Shown here in pieces: positions 51,721 through 64,000 of a stretch of DNA of 64,000 nt. Under the pieces are notes generated by a model. That model saw nothing but the letters and a program-made list of their open reading frames with translations. It ran no database searches and had not been told where the DNA came from. Within the stretch, counting starts at the first letter, position 1, and each line of letters opens with the position of its first letter. Source of the DNA: Setaria digitata (Eukaryota; Nematoda; Chromadorea; Rhabditida; Setariidae); NCBI GenBank assembly GCA_003640385.1, contig RCAB01000222.1, forward strand, positions 1 to 64,000. The letters are read 5' to 3'. The position numbers and the translations under genes were made by a program.

Positions 51721-54700
51721 GCCTCGTATGATTCCATCAAATGAAAATTAAAATTTTATGGTGGGCACATATTTAATATTTCACAAATGACTGCGTGAAA
51801 AATTTCCAATAACCCAATAATAGGAATGCTTTTCTAAGTTATTCTGGGTAAAGAATACTTTCGAAAAGAAAAGAAATGGAACAGAGGTAGAATTTCAAAA
51901 AAATGAAACATATACAAAAGAAGAATTATTCTACTAAAAAAAAAGAAAAGGAAAAAGAAGACGAACTATGACAAAAAAGAAAGTAAGGTAAGTGATAAGC
52001 GAAAAGAACTTTTTCTTTTTTCTTTTCAAACAAATATATGTCTTAGGAGAAAGATTCTTATTCCATATGTAACCAAAGGCATTAGCAAAAATTTAATTAT
52101 TGCAAATTAATTAGATATTCTCACGTAATATAGGAAACATAAGATGAGATGTCTTATTTTTATACATTATATATATATAATGTTTTATATATATATATAT
52201 ATATAAACAAATTGGCAACAAGATGATGAATAAGTATGTTTGCTTAACGATAGCGAATGAAAATGGTTCATCACCTGGTGAAAAATGTAACCTTCATTTG
52301 CTTATTTGCGTTTCACTGCATGAAAAATCCATCATAATAACAAGTACGGACAATAAATATAGTGTATCATTAATAAGTAATAATAATAATAATAATAACA
52401 GTAATAATAATAATGGTAGTAATAATATAAAAATAACAAAAGTTAATGTTATTATCACCCCTAAATTATGGTAAATGTTATTGACGGCTAATTAATTATT
52501 AATACCAATTATATTATTGGCAATCATTAATAAGGTTGTTTTTACTGTATGATTAATACTTAGTAATTAATAGTACCAATAGCGTTATTAGAATATTAAA
52601 TAATATCTAATAAAAGTAAAGCCATTGCAATACTGTAATTGTTAATGTTAACCAAAATTATTGTTACTACTTATTAATTATAAAAATTAAAGATTTTAAG
52701 ATGGATTATCGAACCATAAAGCTTTAGTAGGACCATATCTGAAAATTGTAATTGCTGTCATTAATGTCTTATAGGAAGTCATTTAAATCGAATTTCCATT
52801 TGGTTTCATTCCTCTATTTTTTTTTTTATGAAATAATTTTTTTTTTTTGTCATAATGGGAGAAATGGTGGAATTGAAGTGTAAAGCTTGATGGATATTTA
52901 ATAATTGATTAGCGGTGTCTGTGGGATATTTATGGTAGAAGATATTTTGGCTACGGATTATTTGGCTCCACACATTGATACGGCCAAACAGGCCAATCTT
53001 TCCAATTAGTTGGCACGGTGTTTCCAAAAAATACATCAACATAAAAATTCATTATATGCTAATTTAAGATAGCTGTAGTCGTAGCTCAACATTTCACATT
53101 ATATATTATTGATATATTATATTGTGTCATATTTAGTATAATACTAATAATGAGAAGTTTAAAATTATCTTTTTTTTTATGTCTCTTCACTTCAAAATTT
53201 TTCAGTCTGATTGTTTGTATAAATGTTTATTTTGCAACAAACTAATTAATAGCATAATAGGAACTGAACAACCGACCGTCTATTCTTTTTTTTTTTTCGA
53301 GATTAAATTTAAGCGACCGACTGTTTCCTTCGAGATCGAATTCAAACAACTGGTTTTTTTTTTGAGATAACGGAAATATTATTACTTTGGGGAAATAAAA
53401 GATAAAAAAAAGTATGATCACAATGATATGAGGCATGTATTTATATGTTTGCACAAATAGATGCCTCAAATGCTTCATTTTCTTTCCTTTTTTTTTTTTT
53501 TTTTTCTGAAAAAACCACCACAATAAAGTAAAAAAAAAGGAAGTTTTTTATTTTCATCCTAATGTGAAGCAGCATAACTTACATATATTTTCCATTTTCT
53601 CGAAGTTTTTGAAATGTGATAAATGAGAACAAAGCTTTATGACAGATTTACAAAATGAATTTCATAAAATAGTTTAAATGTGATTAATGATAAGGAAAAA
53701 AGTCTACGCGAATTGAAATTTCCGAAATTTTGAAGTTTTTTTTTTTTTTTTTTTCCAAACACCAGCAAGGATTAAAAGATTCTCATGCTAATTTAGAGTT
53801 TAATTGATTATTTCAAGGAATCTAACGTAAATTAGTACCACGGTTACGTCAAATCAGAGATCACATTCTAAAATTTGTAACATTTCCATTTACTTGCCAG
53901 TCAATTTAAAAAATGTCATCAAAAAAGTAAAATTCTATGTTGAATGGTAAAATGATATGTATTTTCTATGATTCTAATTATATTTGATTTTTTCTTCTTT
54001 AATAATACAATGAGTAATATACCGAAGTAGTACTGATTTAAAAATTCTTTCTAATTACGCTTACTAGTTTTACATTACAATCCAAGTTCGAAATTTCTGA
54101 ACTTTTTTCTTTCTTTTTTTTTTTTTTTTCTTATAAAAGAATCTTTTGTTAATGCAAATCTCACGATCATCCTTTTCAATCACTGATTGTTCACTTATTT
54201 CTCACATTCGATCACCCTTGTAAAAACTAGATCATTTCAGCGAATAATTTTATTCTCACCAGTGTAATAATCCATTTTTGTAGTCCTCGTTTCCTCCAAA
54301 TTTCGGTCAAAAATTTCAAAATCTTCCTTAGTCCTCCATTCTCAGCTACTGATAATGCTAATTATTCAAGAAATTAATTAATACTGAAAAAAAAAAGAGG
54401 AAAAGATAGTAAATTTTATAAAATACGTCAAGAAGCTTTCATATTTTTAATTGTTCTAATAAGAGAAAATATCAAAAATAACAACCTTATTGAGTAGAAG
54501 CTTTATTTAAATCAACAAAAAAAAAGAAAAGAATTTTTTTTTTTTCTTCTTAAATTCATTGAAAGCTTTCTTCCTCTTCTTTTTCGTCATCGTTTCTCTT
54601 TTAATCCCTTGTTATATCATTAAATTATTCAATTTTCTAAAAACAAATGAAAATTTTGATTGAAATTTTTTAAACATTAAAGGATATTTGATGCAAAAAC

Positions 54701-56815
54701 AGCCCCATTAACATTATGCACGAACAGTGTGAATCAAAAGTTAGGAATGATGGGAAAACATTTAGTAGCAATCCAAGCTGCTTTTTTCTTTTTCATTTTC
54801 AAGATGATTATTTCTTTAGAAAATTGTTGGTGTTAAAAATTTTTGTTACAAAAAAAATAAAAAATAAAAAAAATAGGAGGAAAAAAAAAGAGATGAACTA
54901 TAAAATTATACAAAAATAAAATTTATTTTGTTTCACCGTCTATTATCTTTTATTTTCTTCTTTTTTTTTCAATTACTTCCTAATCTTTTTTTTTCAATTA
55001 TTTCCTAATTTTACCACAAAAGAAAGAAATTATAAAATTTTTTGACTAAATTTATTCTGCTGGATTGTCTGCCGTTTTTTTTTTCTTTTTTTTTTTTTTT
55101 AATTTTATTTTACATATAACCTATTTACTTTTTAATAAATGAATTTTGCATTAAATCCACTGATTGTAATGGCATGACAAAAAAAATTATCGGAACAAAT
55201 TTTCCATCTGATTTTGTCCATTAAAAAAAAGAAAAAAAATATATAAAATTAATTGTTGTGAATTAGATCCACAGTTATAAAATATGCTATTTAAAATAAT
55301 TTCAACAGATGCATAGCTCTATAAAATTCTGCAAACAACAATGAATAAACTTAAAAATGTGAAGTTTTTTTGCTAAATTGCAAAACCTGAACTTTCAAGT
55401 TTGTTATCTAGAGAAAACAAAACTTTTTTAATTCAAGATTTATTAAAGGTACTTATGACGTATGCCTCTCATTGAAAATTTTATTATTGTTTTTCTGCTT
55501 TTTTTTTTCTTTTTTTTTTACATGATGGACTTAAGAATACGAATAAAAATAAAGAAGTAAATGCATTAATGAGGTAATATAAACAACAGAAAATGATAGT
55601 AAAGAAATTTGTATAGCATTAAATTTTAAAAAACAATTTTTGAAGATACAAGAGGAAAATAATTTCGAAAGAGAGAAATAAAAGTGAAAAATGCAAGAGA
55701 AAAATAATTTGAAAATAATTTCGAAAAAAAAGAAAAGAAAAGATTGAAATTTCAAAGGGAACACGGTAGACGAGGATGAGAAGATGGAAAACGAAACAAT
55801 AAGATTGGGCATTAATTTTAGGTTTTATATTTATTCTCAACAATAAATTGGCCAAGTTAATGTATATGCCAATTTATATGAGGAGCAATATTGAAAATAT
55901 TAAAATATTATTTTTTTTTTTAATTAAATTATTTGGCATAATAGAAATAAACATCTGTAGTACTGAAAAATTCTTTTTGATATTAATGGAATGCAGAGAG
56001 AATCCGTTTCACACACTCTTTAATTTTAAGTATGCAATTTTTAAATATATGGTGCTAGTCCCATTTTAAGCACACGAATTTTATATACAATTATTTTAAA
56101 TACAGTGCACAATTTTGAATACAGTACACAAATTTTAAGTATAAGTGCTGTTTCAAGTATTTTGAACACATAAATTTCAAATATAATGTGCTATTCCTAT
56201 TCTAAACATAATGCATTGTTCTTAAATATATAAAAATTTTTTAAGTATATCAATAGGTGCTTAATCAGTCAATAGATTAAAATTATCGAGTTGAAAAATT
56301 TGCATCAAGAAGAATCCTTAAGTTAACAATGTTAGAAGATTCCTCAGCTGTAGAGTTGTACCAAGAAAATAGAAAAAAACAAATTTATAGAATAAAACAA
56401 AAGAAAAAAACTGAAGCATTCGAGAAATTTTGACATTTCAATAAATTTAGTTACTTGATAAATTTATCTGCATAAATTATCGTAATGATTAAATTGCTCG
56501 TAACATGATTATTTAATAATTTTTCTATGCTTTTCAAAGTATTTATTATTCAAAATTTTATTTGCTTGTGTAAGAAAGAATTATGCACACGCATAACTTA
56601 GTTTATGACCATATTTGGATTTATTACAAAAATAAATTAATATGAACGAATAAATTTATTTATACTATTGAGGAAAAAAAAAAAACTATCTTCAACAAAA
56701 TGAAAATTTTATTTCTCTTATCTTCACAATTAACAAAGTGGCAGCATTTAAGGGTTTAATGAAAAAAAAAAAAAAATAAAGAAAGAACAAAGAAGAATAT
56801 TTTTTTAATGATCAA

Positions 56816-56983
56816 AACAGATTACTTTTCATTTTTTGAGTAGTACTTACTTCATGCTAAAAGAAAAAGGAAACTGCATATGAAGAAAGGAAAAGGAAGA
56901 ANAACAGATTACTTTTCATTTTTTGAGTAGTACTTCATGCTAAAAGAAAAAGGAAACTGCATATGAAGAAAGGAAAAGGAAGA
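56816..56983. repeat. Direct duplication (~85 bp) across an N join
   Basis: 56816-56900 and 56903-56983 match except for a 4-base ACTT difference, and one N separates them at 56902. Like the 49.6-kb case, this suggests unmerged overlapping contig ends. Confidence 0.8.
56902..56902. other. Single-N contig join
   Basis: It separates the two copies of the duplicated segment at 56816-56983, in intergenic DNA. Confidence 0.9.
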
Positions 56984-57922
56984 ATGAAAAAAGACGAGAT
57001 TGGAATTTCTTTTCTTTTTTTTTCATTGTTGTTGTTATTGTTTCTGGCCATTACAAATTTCAGTCTTAGCTTATATAAATTTAACAGATAAAATGACATC
57101 AAAATGTCTTTATTATTCAACCATTTCTAATTGATTCTAATATAAATTCCGCTGGTTCAGTTCCGAGGAATTGATAAATGAATTTATTAATTGGCTCTTA
57201 TAGATTTCATTCGTAAATTGATTTTTACACCTTTAATTAATGCTCAAATAAATTTCATCATTACGAAACCACTTTTTCCCATATGAATTAAATAAAAAGC
57301 AAATAAATTCCAGAGATCCTGGAAAAAATAAAAGAAAAATAGAGATATGTTTTTGTTGAAATTCCTATAAAGTATGATGTTACGACAGCTGTGCCATGTA
57401 AAATTGCGCAAAATCATTGCATTACATTTGATTTTGTTTCTCATATATTTAATAAAATCATTATTTTCTTACAATTATCATATGCACTTACTTATTAATG
57501 ATTGTTATTTTGCTTTTTAAAATTTATTATTTATTTCGCTAAAGTCAATTTATTTCACTTCAAAATTACTTCCTCTATTAGATTATTGGACGAAAAACCA
57601 AGGAACACGAAGTATAAAATTAGACAAAAAAAAAAAGAAAAAAATGATCAAAGTACTGATGGAGAGTTTGAAAAATTACAAAGCTAGCGTTTTAGTAAAA
57701 CTCATTACGATAAGCTAAGTGATGGAATAATGGGAAAATTGTTTTTCTATAGAAAATATATATACCAAGTATGTGAGAATCACTATCGTTCCAAAAACAG
57801 CTGATTTCATCCTTTTCAAGCTATTAAATATTTTAAAGAAGAAAATATATATATATATTTTTATATCAATATGTTCCTCTTTAAAGTATTATAAATTTAA
57901 AATAAATTATATATATGTAATT

Positions 57923-57990
57923 TATTTTAAATATATTATCTCTTCTATATATATATATATATATATAGAAGAGATAATATATTTAAAATA
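57923..57990. repeat. 68-bp perfect palindrome with a TA core
   Basis: The non-simple arms TTAAATATATTATCTCTTC and GAAGAGATAATATATTTAA flank about 22 bases of TA. More TA/GAAGG-type repeats follow to 58040. Confidence 0.85.
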
Positions 57991-60984
57991 TAGGGACACT
58001 AAAAATATATATATATATATAGAAGGAAATATATATATAGACAATATCAAACAACTTTTAATCGCCATTAAAGCTACCGTATTCGTTATTGTTGTAAAAA
58101 AAGTGTAATATTTTTGGTTTATCTTAATATCAAATATGGTTTCTCTTTTATTTTACACCTCTTTCTTTCTATTTAAAAAAAAAAAAAATGGCAAAATTTA
58201 AACTGAATTTGAAAATTTGAAATTTTTTAGGGACACTAAAAATTTCTTGAGTATTTGAACACTTTGCACGAACAAAAAATATGTAGTGTTAAAAAGCATT
58301 GAAAATTTTGTTCCATTATGGGTTAGTGACATATTTTGGAAGTGTTAAAATTCTCCATTATTTTATATTAGTTTCGTCCTCTTTTTTTTTGTTTATTTAT
58401 TTATTTTTTTAATTTCAAGACATTTTCTTGTTGGTATGACATATTGTGAAAAAAGTACGAAATTTTTAGCTTTGATTTTGAAATGATTTTCTGATCTTTT
58501 CATGCTCCGCAATCTGAAGAGGTACCTTTTTCTTCCGTCAAACCAATTAAGCACATATTAATTCTGTTTCTAAATCTTGCAGATTTAGTATTTTCTGCGA
58601 TATTAAATGTAAGATGAATTTCAAAGGATTGTATAATTAGTTAACTGCTAATTGAAATAAATTCATCATCGTTCAGCATCAACTTTAGCGTATCATCCTT
58701 TACTGTGTTGCAATACTGTTCTGACTATTTTCTTATAACTTTAGATGATTTATGTCATTAATGGGCTAAAGTTTGTCAAAATTTTCAAGACAATATCGCA
58801 AAAAAATTTTACAAAAATTCGATTTAGAAAATAAAACAAGCATATTGTTTATTTATTGTACATTTATTATATATGAAAGAAATAATGAAATATACAATTT
58901 GACGTAAAATAAATAGGAAAAAAAGTTCACTGATACAGATAGTAATTCGTCTGAAAAGTTTGAACTATTAGTGTAGCGTTTTCGTCGTTACTAAGACGAG
59001 ATTAAAAACGTGCCGGGCATAACGATTCAAGTTATTTATTTTCAGTTTCGAATTTTTCATTCTATCTAACATAACGTGAAACTGGACAAGAAAAAAAAAG
59101 AAAGAAAAGAATCAATCCTTAGTTTTGAGTGGGTACCACACGTTTATGCCAAGCCAGGTTATTGGACACAATGCAAGCAATGTCTTGTATTCGCATATTG
59201 CCTTATACCGTGTTCTAAACATTGTAACATAACGACGAGTCGTTTTTTCGACGCAGTCGGAAAGTGACACACGTGCTATATATACTACGTTACATCAATT
59301 TTCTGCTTTTTCATTCTTATCACATATCAACTTTTACTTTCGTAGATAATCATTTTTAGCAAGAAATCATCTACTACTATTCTATTAACTTTTTGAAACG
59401 GGGAAATTACAATTTATCAGTCCAACATTTCAGAATTTTTCAGTTACAAAAAGCTGGCCACGTACGTAAACTGTTTTAGCTTTCTAAATTCATCTGAACT
59501 AAAACAATATTTACTCTCTCATTTATCGTAAATAATCTATGCTTATATATGCAAAGTATAAGCTTACACTTCAGTATTGCAATCTCAACTTTCTTAGCAG
59601 CTTCTTACTATTTCGACCTACACTGAAAGTGCTAAAAAAAAAAATATTTGTTGCCTTGGCATATTATTATACTTAATGGTAGTATTATTGTGCATACTTC
59701 TACCCCTACCAAGCAAGTTCATACGTAAGTTCAAATATATAGTTTACTTTTAACCATCATCATAAAATACCATTTTTTATTTTTATTTTTTTAGAATTAG
59801 TCTTATCCCTTTTTTTGAATGGAAGATAGACAATAGTATGAAACATGTAATTTGCCTGGTTAATAAATGAATGAACGAATTACATATACAGAAGCTGCAT
59901 ATATTATTATTCATCGCTAATTAACTATTCAGGAACCTGATTCTTGTGCTCCATTATTTTTTCATTTTACCTGTTCAGTTGCATTCAATTTATGCTAAAT
60001 TACTCATTTCCTCTATTGTTAAAGCAATATTTGCATCAATATCACGGCTCATTATCAAAAGTGAATATCACTGATTGCTGTGCCAGTTGTGCATATGAAC
60101 CACTGATGGAATTTGAAGCGGAATGCTGAAAAAAACGAAAAAGCAGAGTGATAATAATTTTAGGAAAGATCGAACAGTTTTCATTTTTTCTAATAAAGTG
60201 AACAACAAGTGCTTTTTAACTCTGAAATCAAATACGTCATAAATATTCCTCCAATGGATAAGCAAGTTTTTAAAGCACAAAAAAAAATTTAATGTAACAA
60301 ACAAGTGAATAAATATTATTGCTATTAATTGCTTGAATTATTTTTATAATCAGAAATGAAACATCAAAATTATTATATCAAAAAATTGACTTTTAAAGCA
60401 AAAGCAAAAGAACTGCGAAGTATATGGCAAACTTTCATTTAGAAATATTGAACTATTCAAATTTTTAGTTTCATTAATTTAATAAATTTTCAATGTCTAA
60501 TGCATCTGAAATTTCTCGATCAGAATTCTCTATAAATATGACATATCATACCTTAATTATGTCAATTATGTAAAGACCATTTTTTAACCTGACACAACTA
60601 GCAATGAAGGGAGAATTTCAAATATCAATTGCAAATGTAAATCAAACTTTTCTTTTTTTCACTACAAAAAATGAAGGAAGAATATTTATTGATGCAAAAT
60701 GTTAGAGTACATTTGCAACACCAATCATTCCGTTTCTATTTTATTCTAATTTTTTACCAGAAAAAAAAAGAAAAAAAAAGGGAAATAACTTGTTTGTTTC
60801 TTATGAAATGTTTGAAAATAAATTCGAAACACTAAAAGAATCACCGATAAGACAAGTGAAACTGACGACAGCGTACGTAGTTGGGATGATGAACTGACTA
60901 ATCTTAACAGTTATGAACTGTTTTTTCTTTTTTTTTCATTTAAAAATATCACTAATGAAATATAGTGAAATTTTTTAAAGAGAT

Positions 60985-60994
60985 AAATTTGCAG
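60985..60994 (+). promoter_or_regulatory. Probable trans-splice acceptor of the serine-rich gene
   Basis: AAATTTGCAG ends eight bases before the ATG at 61003. A leader this short is typical for a spliced-leader-capped nematode mRNA. Confidence 0.45.
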
Positions 60995-61002
60995 ATATCG
61001 CA

Positions 61003-61853
61003 ATGGAATCTTCAACTAGTGATGATGAATTCAATTGTTAACACAAACTCTATTATTCATATTTGAAATCATATTTTTTAAATTCGAATATCAATAATTT
61101 AAATTGAAGTTAAGATATGAACTTTGACTTTTACAATACCTATCATTACTTTTTGCATCACATCATTCAAGTCCGATAATGATGTTTGAAGGATGCAAAC
61201 TACTACATTATTAAATGTAACACATTATGTAGAAGGACTGATTTTTCAAATTCTAATTGAAATTTCGAAAATGTTACTTGAAATTGGTTTGAACAGAGAA
61301 GCTGAAAATTTATTTTTAACAAAACAGCAAAAATTTATTTATTAACAAAATAAGAAGGAAAAAAAAATTTCTGAATAATTTTTTTCAGATTCTTTTGCTC
61401 AGAATCTCTATGCTACGTAATTTGATTTGTATTTATATAAAAATAAATAAGTAAATGAATGTGAATTAATGTTATAAAATGAAATTAGAAATGCCTAAAA
61501 CAATCCTTCCTTTCTTTTTTAACTGATGACTAAAATTACTGAAAAAAACTAATAAAAAATGATGTATTTTGTACTTAAAGAACATTGGAAAAAAATGAGA
61601 AGCTCCCTGAATCATCGTCGTTTAATGTAGTTACTCAATAGAAAGCAAGTATGATTACACTTCTTCGGACGAATCTTCGTTATCTGGTCTTCGAGCATCT
61701 GAATCGTATTCTCAGCAATCAGAAGATATTTATTTGCTTGCTTTGTTTCACCAAAAAGTATTCCAGATGATATTACAAAAGCAAAAAGAATTATTTATTG
61801 ATTCTCGTGGTGGCAGTTCTCTTGGAAATTCCATTCTACCTGCTCACATGTTG
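61003..61853 (+). CDS. Serine-rich protein, first three exons, unrecognised; runs off to the right
   Basis: Exons: 61003-61036 (MESSTSDDEFN), 61389-61416, 61631-61853. Phases join 1-1 and 2-2, and the last donor (ATGTTG|GTGAGA) leaves phase 0, for about 95 residues. The product begins with a Ser/Asp-rich segment, continues YDYTSSDESSLSGLRASES, then a more ordered patch (DIYLLALFHQKVFQMILQKQ) and SRGGSSLGNSILPAHML. The Ser/Glu clusters look like a disordered, phosphorylatable N-terminus. I recognise no family. The acceptor of exon 2 (TTTTTTTCAG) is strong, that of exon 3 (TTTAATGTAG) weaker. No convincing fourth exon was found before the window ends. Confidence 0.6.
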
Positions 61854-63118
61854 GTGAGAGTACAGAATCAATTAATGTGAGTCGAATCATATGTGAAAGA
61901 TTTTTCGGCTTATGCAAGACTTCTAAATTAAACTATTCGTTGGATGACTGCAAAATACAACGATAACTGATCTGACAAATTACATAATCGTTTATCATTT
62001 CTATTATGTTTATCAACACCAACCACTTCTTTATTTATTGTTAGCACTTAAAATTTGATGACTTCTCAATCAATTTCTCATTTAGTTCTACTTCAACAAA
62101 TAACATTCGAATCGTACAGCGGACAATTTTGTTCAAATTAACAATTAATAAGAAACGATTTTTCTTGCACTAATCCTATGGGCCAAAAATTACAATCATT
62201 GCAATTAGACTGAACTTGAATTTTGTGCAAAGGTGAAGTTTAAAAGGGATCGAGTAGCCAAGAAAATAAGCTTGATCGCGTTGACAATAACGATAGACGA
62301 TAGCAGGAAGAATCGGGTGGATTTAGATGAAGGCAAAAAAAAAAGAAACCTCAAAGTGCAAGACGACATCTTTTTTTTTTTAAATAAAAAAAACAAAAGT
62401 TTTACATTTTACCTAAGCTAACACATTCATTTTCATAATTTGTGTAAATAAAACAAAAGTTTCAACACTGTCAACATTTTAGCTTAATAAATGAGCCAAT
62501 TCATGAATCGAGCCAAGTATGTATGGATGTTATCGAATTTAATTTCTTTTTGTTTCCTGTTTATAGAACGTTATTAATTATAAAATTCGAGAAAACTATG
62601 CATCTTTTTCACTCTCTTTTACTCATCTAAAAAAAAAAGAGAAAAAAAAAAAAAGAAAGGAAAGGAAGGAAGAGGAAATTAGATTGAGCCATGGATAGAT
62701 ACTAACTTAGCTGAGGGAGTAAAGGCCAAAACATTCGGATTAGAGACTTAACTTTGGCTTCAAAGCTATTTGTAGTAACAAACCATCAATATTGTTTAAT
62801 GAAAAATAGGCGAAACAAAAATAAATTTAAAAACTCCTTAACCGAATAAAATTGACAAACTTAATTTCCCCTCCATATTGCTGTTCTTTTTTTTTTCTAT
62901 GATTATAATGTAATCATTGATCCAGTATTATTTCATAATGTAAAGATGATCGTTGTCATCGATGATCCAGCACTACTGTTCTAGTGATTGATTGACTGAT
63001 AATTTCACTGCAGATGGCAAATTATCATCTTATTTAGGAATTCTAATTTCCAGTGATTTATGAATGAGCCACATCCATATAACAATCTGCTATTTCTTTA
63101 AGGTATATACATATATAT

Positions 63119-63160
<42 letters not shown>

Positions 63161-64000
63161 AAAGAGTATTCCAGTGAAATGATTCGATGAATTTCCATCA
63201 GCAAAGTTTTCTTTCCGTGATGCATTTTGCACAGTTCAGTGGGATCTTTCAGTTGCAGGTGCAATCACTCTTTTGCATTACAAAAGTAAATCTTACTTAA
63301 ATTTGCAAAATATTTCCATTTTTGAAGAAAGATCTGCATTTCTCTTTTCTTTCCTCCTCCTCCTCCCCTCCCTCTTCTATCGTCTCTCTTTCTCGTTTTT
63401 TTTTTCACCTTTTTTTTGAAGCGTTTTTAAAAAAGTGAGAGAAAGAAGAAATTCTTTTTTGTAGTGAAAAAAAAAAAAAAAAAAAAAGCAGAAATGATAA
63501 AAATGAATGTGAACGATGAGAGAGAAACGGTGCTACAGGAAAAGTTTTTTTTAAAAAAAAAACTTTTTACCCAACAAAATGTCGGAAATGGAGGGAGAGA
63601 GAGCGAGAGAGAAAGAGAGATGCGGAAAGAAGAGGGGAAGAATGGATTAATGAGCGAGGTAGAGGGAGAGGAGGAGGAGGAGGAGGAGGCGAAGGAGAAA
63701 GAGAAAGAGGAAGAGGAAGAGGAGGAGGAGGGGGGAGTAGGAGTAGGGGGAAAAGGAGGAGGAGGAGAGAGAGGGAAAAGAGCTGAATTGAAATGGAAAT
63801 TGGAGTGAAGCACTGGAAAGTACATCCTGATGATGTCCAAAACACTTCATTCTGTATTATTTCTACCGCTATAAAAACAAAAAGTACATAAAACCCGTCG
63901 GAAAAAAGGGCAGATGTATGGGCAAATCGACAACTAGGTGGGTAGATCGATAGGTTGATAAGTGGATGGATAAGTAAATAAGCAGATCAATAGAAAGTAG
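61854..64000. other. Likely intron of the serine-rich gene; repeats and purine island
   Basis: Phase-0 open stretches after acceptors at about 62051 and 62233 lack good donors, and an ATG-led frame at 63190-63258 ends at a GTGCAA donor; none could be tied to the exon chain. A TA-centred palindrome lies at 63119-63160. A strongly purine-rich block at 63590-63800 (AGGAGGAGGAGG) produces low-complexity Glu/Lys or Pro/Ser frames. Confidence 0.35.
63119..63160. repeat. TA-centred palindrome, 42 bp
   Basis: AAGGTATATA...TATATACCTT is perfectly palindromic. A further CTTTAAGGTATATA copy just to the left (from about 63096) extends the potential stem with CCTTAAAG on the right. Confidence 0.8.

Larger units (their letters stand above)
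51305..60994. other. Intergenic stretch between divergently transcribed genes
   Basis: This is the shared 5' region of the anion exchanger (minus) and the serine-rich gene (plus). I see (TA)n near 52190, an (AAT)n tract near 52380-52425, a palindrome at 57923-57990 and many A/T runs. The 52810-53042 minus frame is less A/T-skewed than its surroundings but has no motif or partner exons. Confidence 0.5.

Noticed and set aside
52806..53042. 78-codon minus-strand frame with fairly balanced composition
   Set aside because: No splice sites, homology or neighbouring exons could be found; kept only as a note.
63058..63264. Open frames on both strands next to the (TA)n palindrome
   Set aside because: On plus, all three phases after the nearest acceptor hit stops; on minus, no acceptor precedes the frame.
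63427..63850. Several long frames on both strands
   Set aside because: Low-complexity Glu/Lys or Ser/Pro translations of a GA-rich tract.

Overview
The window reads as AT-rich nuclear DNA from a nematode. Genes are cut into many short exons separated by AT-rich introns. Splice acceptors are mostly TTTCAG or TTTTAG, and several first exons have an acceptor within a few bases of the ATG, as expected for spliced-leader trans-splicing. The proteins look like worm orthologues of animal families. A spirurid/filarial-type worm is plausible, but the species cannot be named from sequence alone. Most long reading frames here are homopolymer or antisense shadows; the real genes were found by following homologous motifs and splice phase from exon to exon.

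Three genes on the minus strand can be reconstructed. (1) 6766-9434: a choline/ethanolamine phosphotransferase (CEPT1 family, last step of the Kennedy pathway), about 405 aa in 10 exons. Four more phase-compatible coding exons lie upstream (11124-12709) and encode an unrecognised ~195-aa stretch. They are either a long N-terminal extension or a separate, perhaps operonic, gene. (2) 14636-17422: a complete 427-aa MAP kinase in 8 exons, closest to the ERK5/MAPK7 group. Its activation loop has TQH where classical MAP kinases have TxY. (3) 38463-51304: a complete SLC4 bicarbonate/chloride anion exchanger, 23 coding exons and 1120 aa, with a second phase-equivalent first exon at 47950-47995 that would give a 1045-aa isoform.

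On the plus strand, 61003-61853 holds the start of a serine-rich gene (3 exons, ~95 aa) that runs on to the right. A possible terminal exon of another plus-strand gene lies at 23047-23235.

The rest (1-6.3 kb, 17.5-38.4 kb, 51.3-61 kb, 61.9-64 kb) shows no convincing genes. It holds poly-A/T runs, (TA)n and (CT)n microsatellites, several perfect or near-perfect inverted repeats, a few purine-rich GC islands, and five single-N contig joins, two of them flanked by duplicated sequence. A 373-base uninterrupted poly-A run sits inside the anion-exchanger gene.

The main points for a second look are three non-GT splice donors (two GC, one AT) in otherwise clean gene models, the TQH activation loop, the alternative anion-exchanger N-termini, the extension upstream of CEPT, and a set of hairpin elements.
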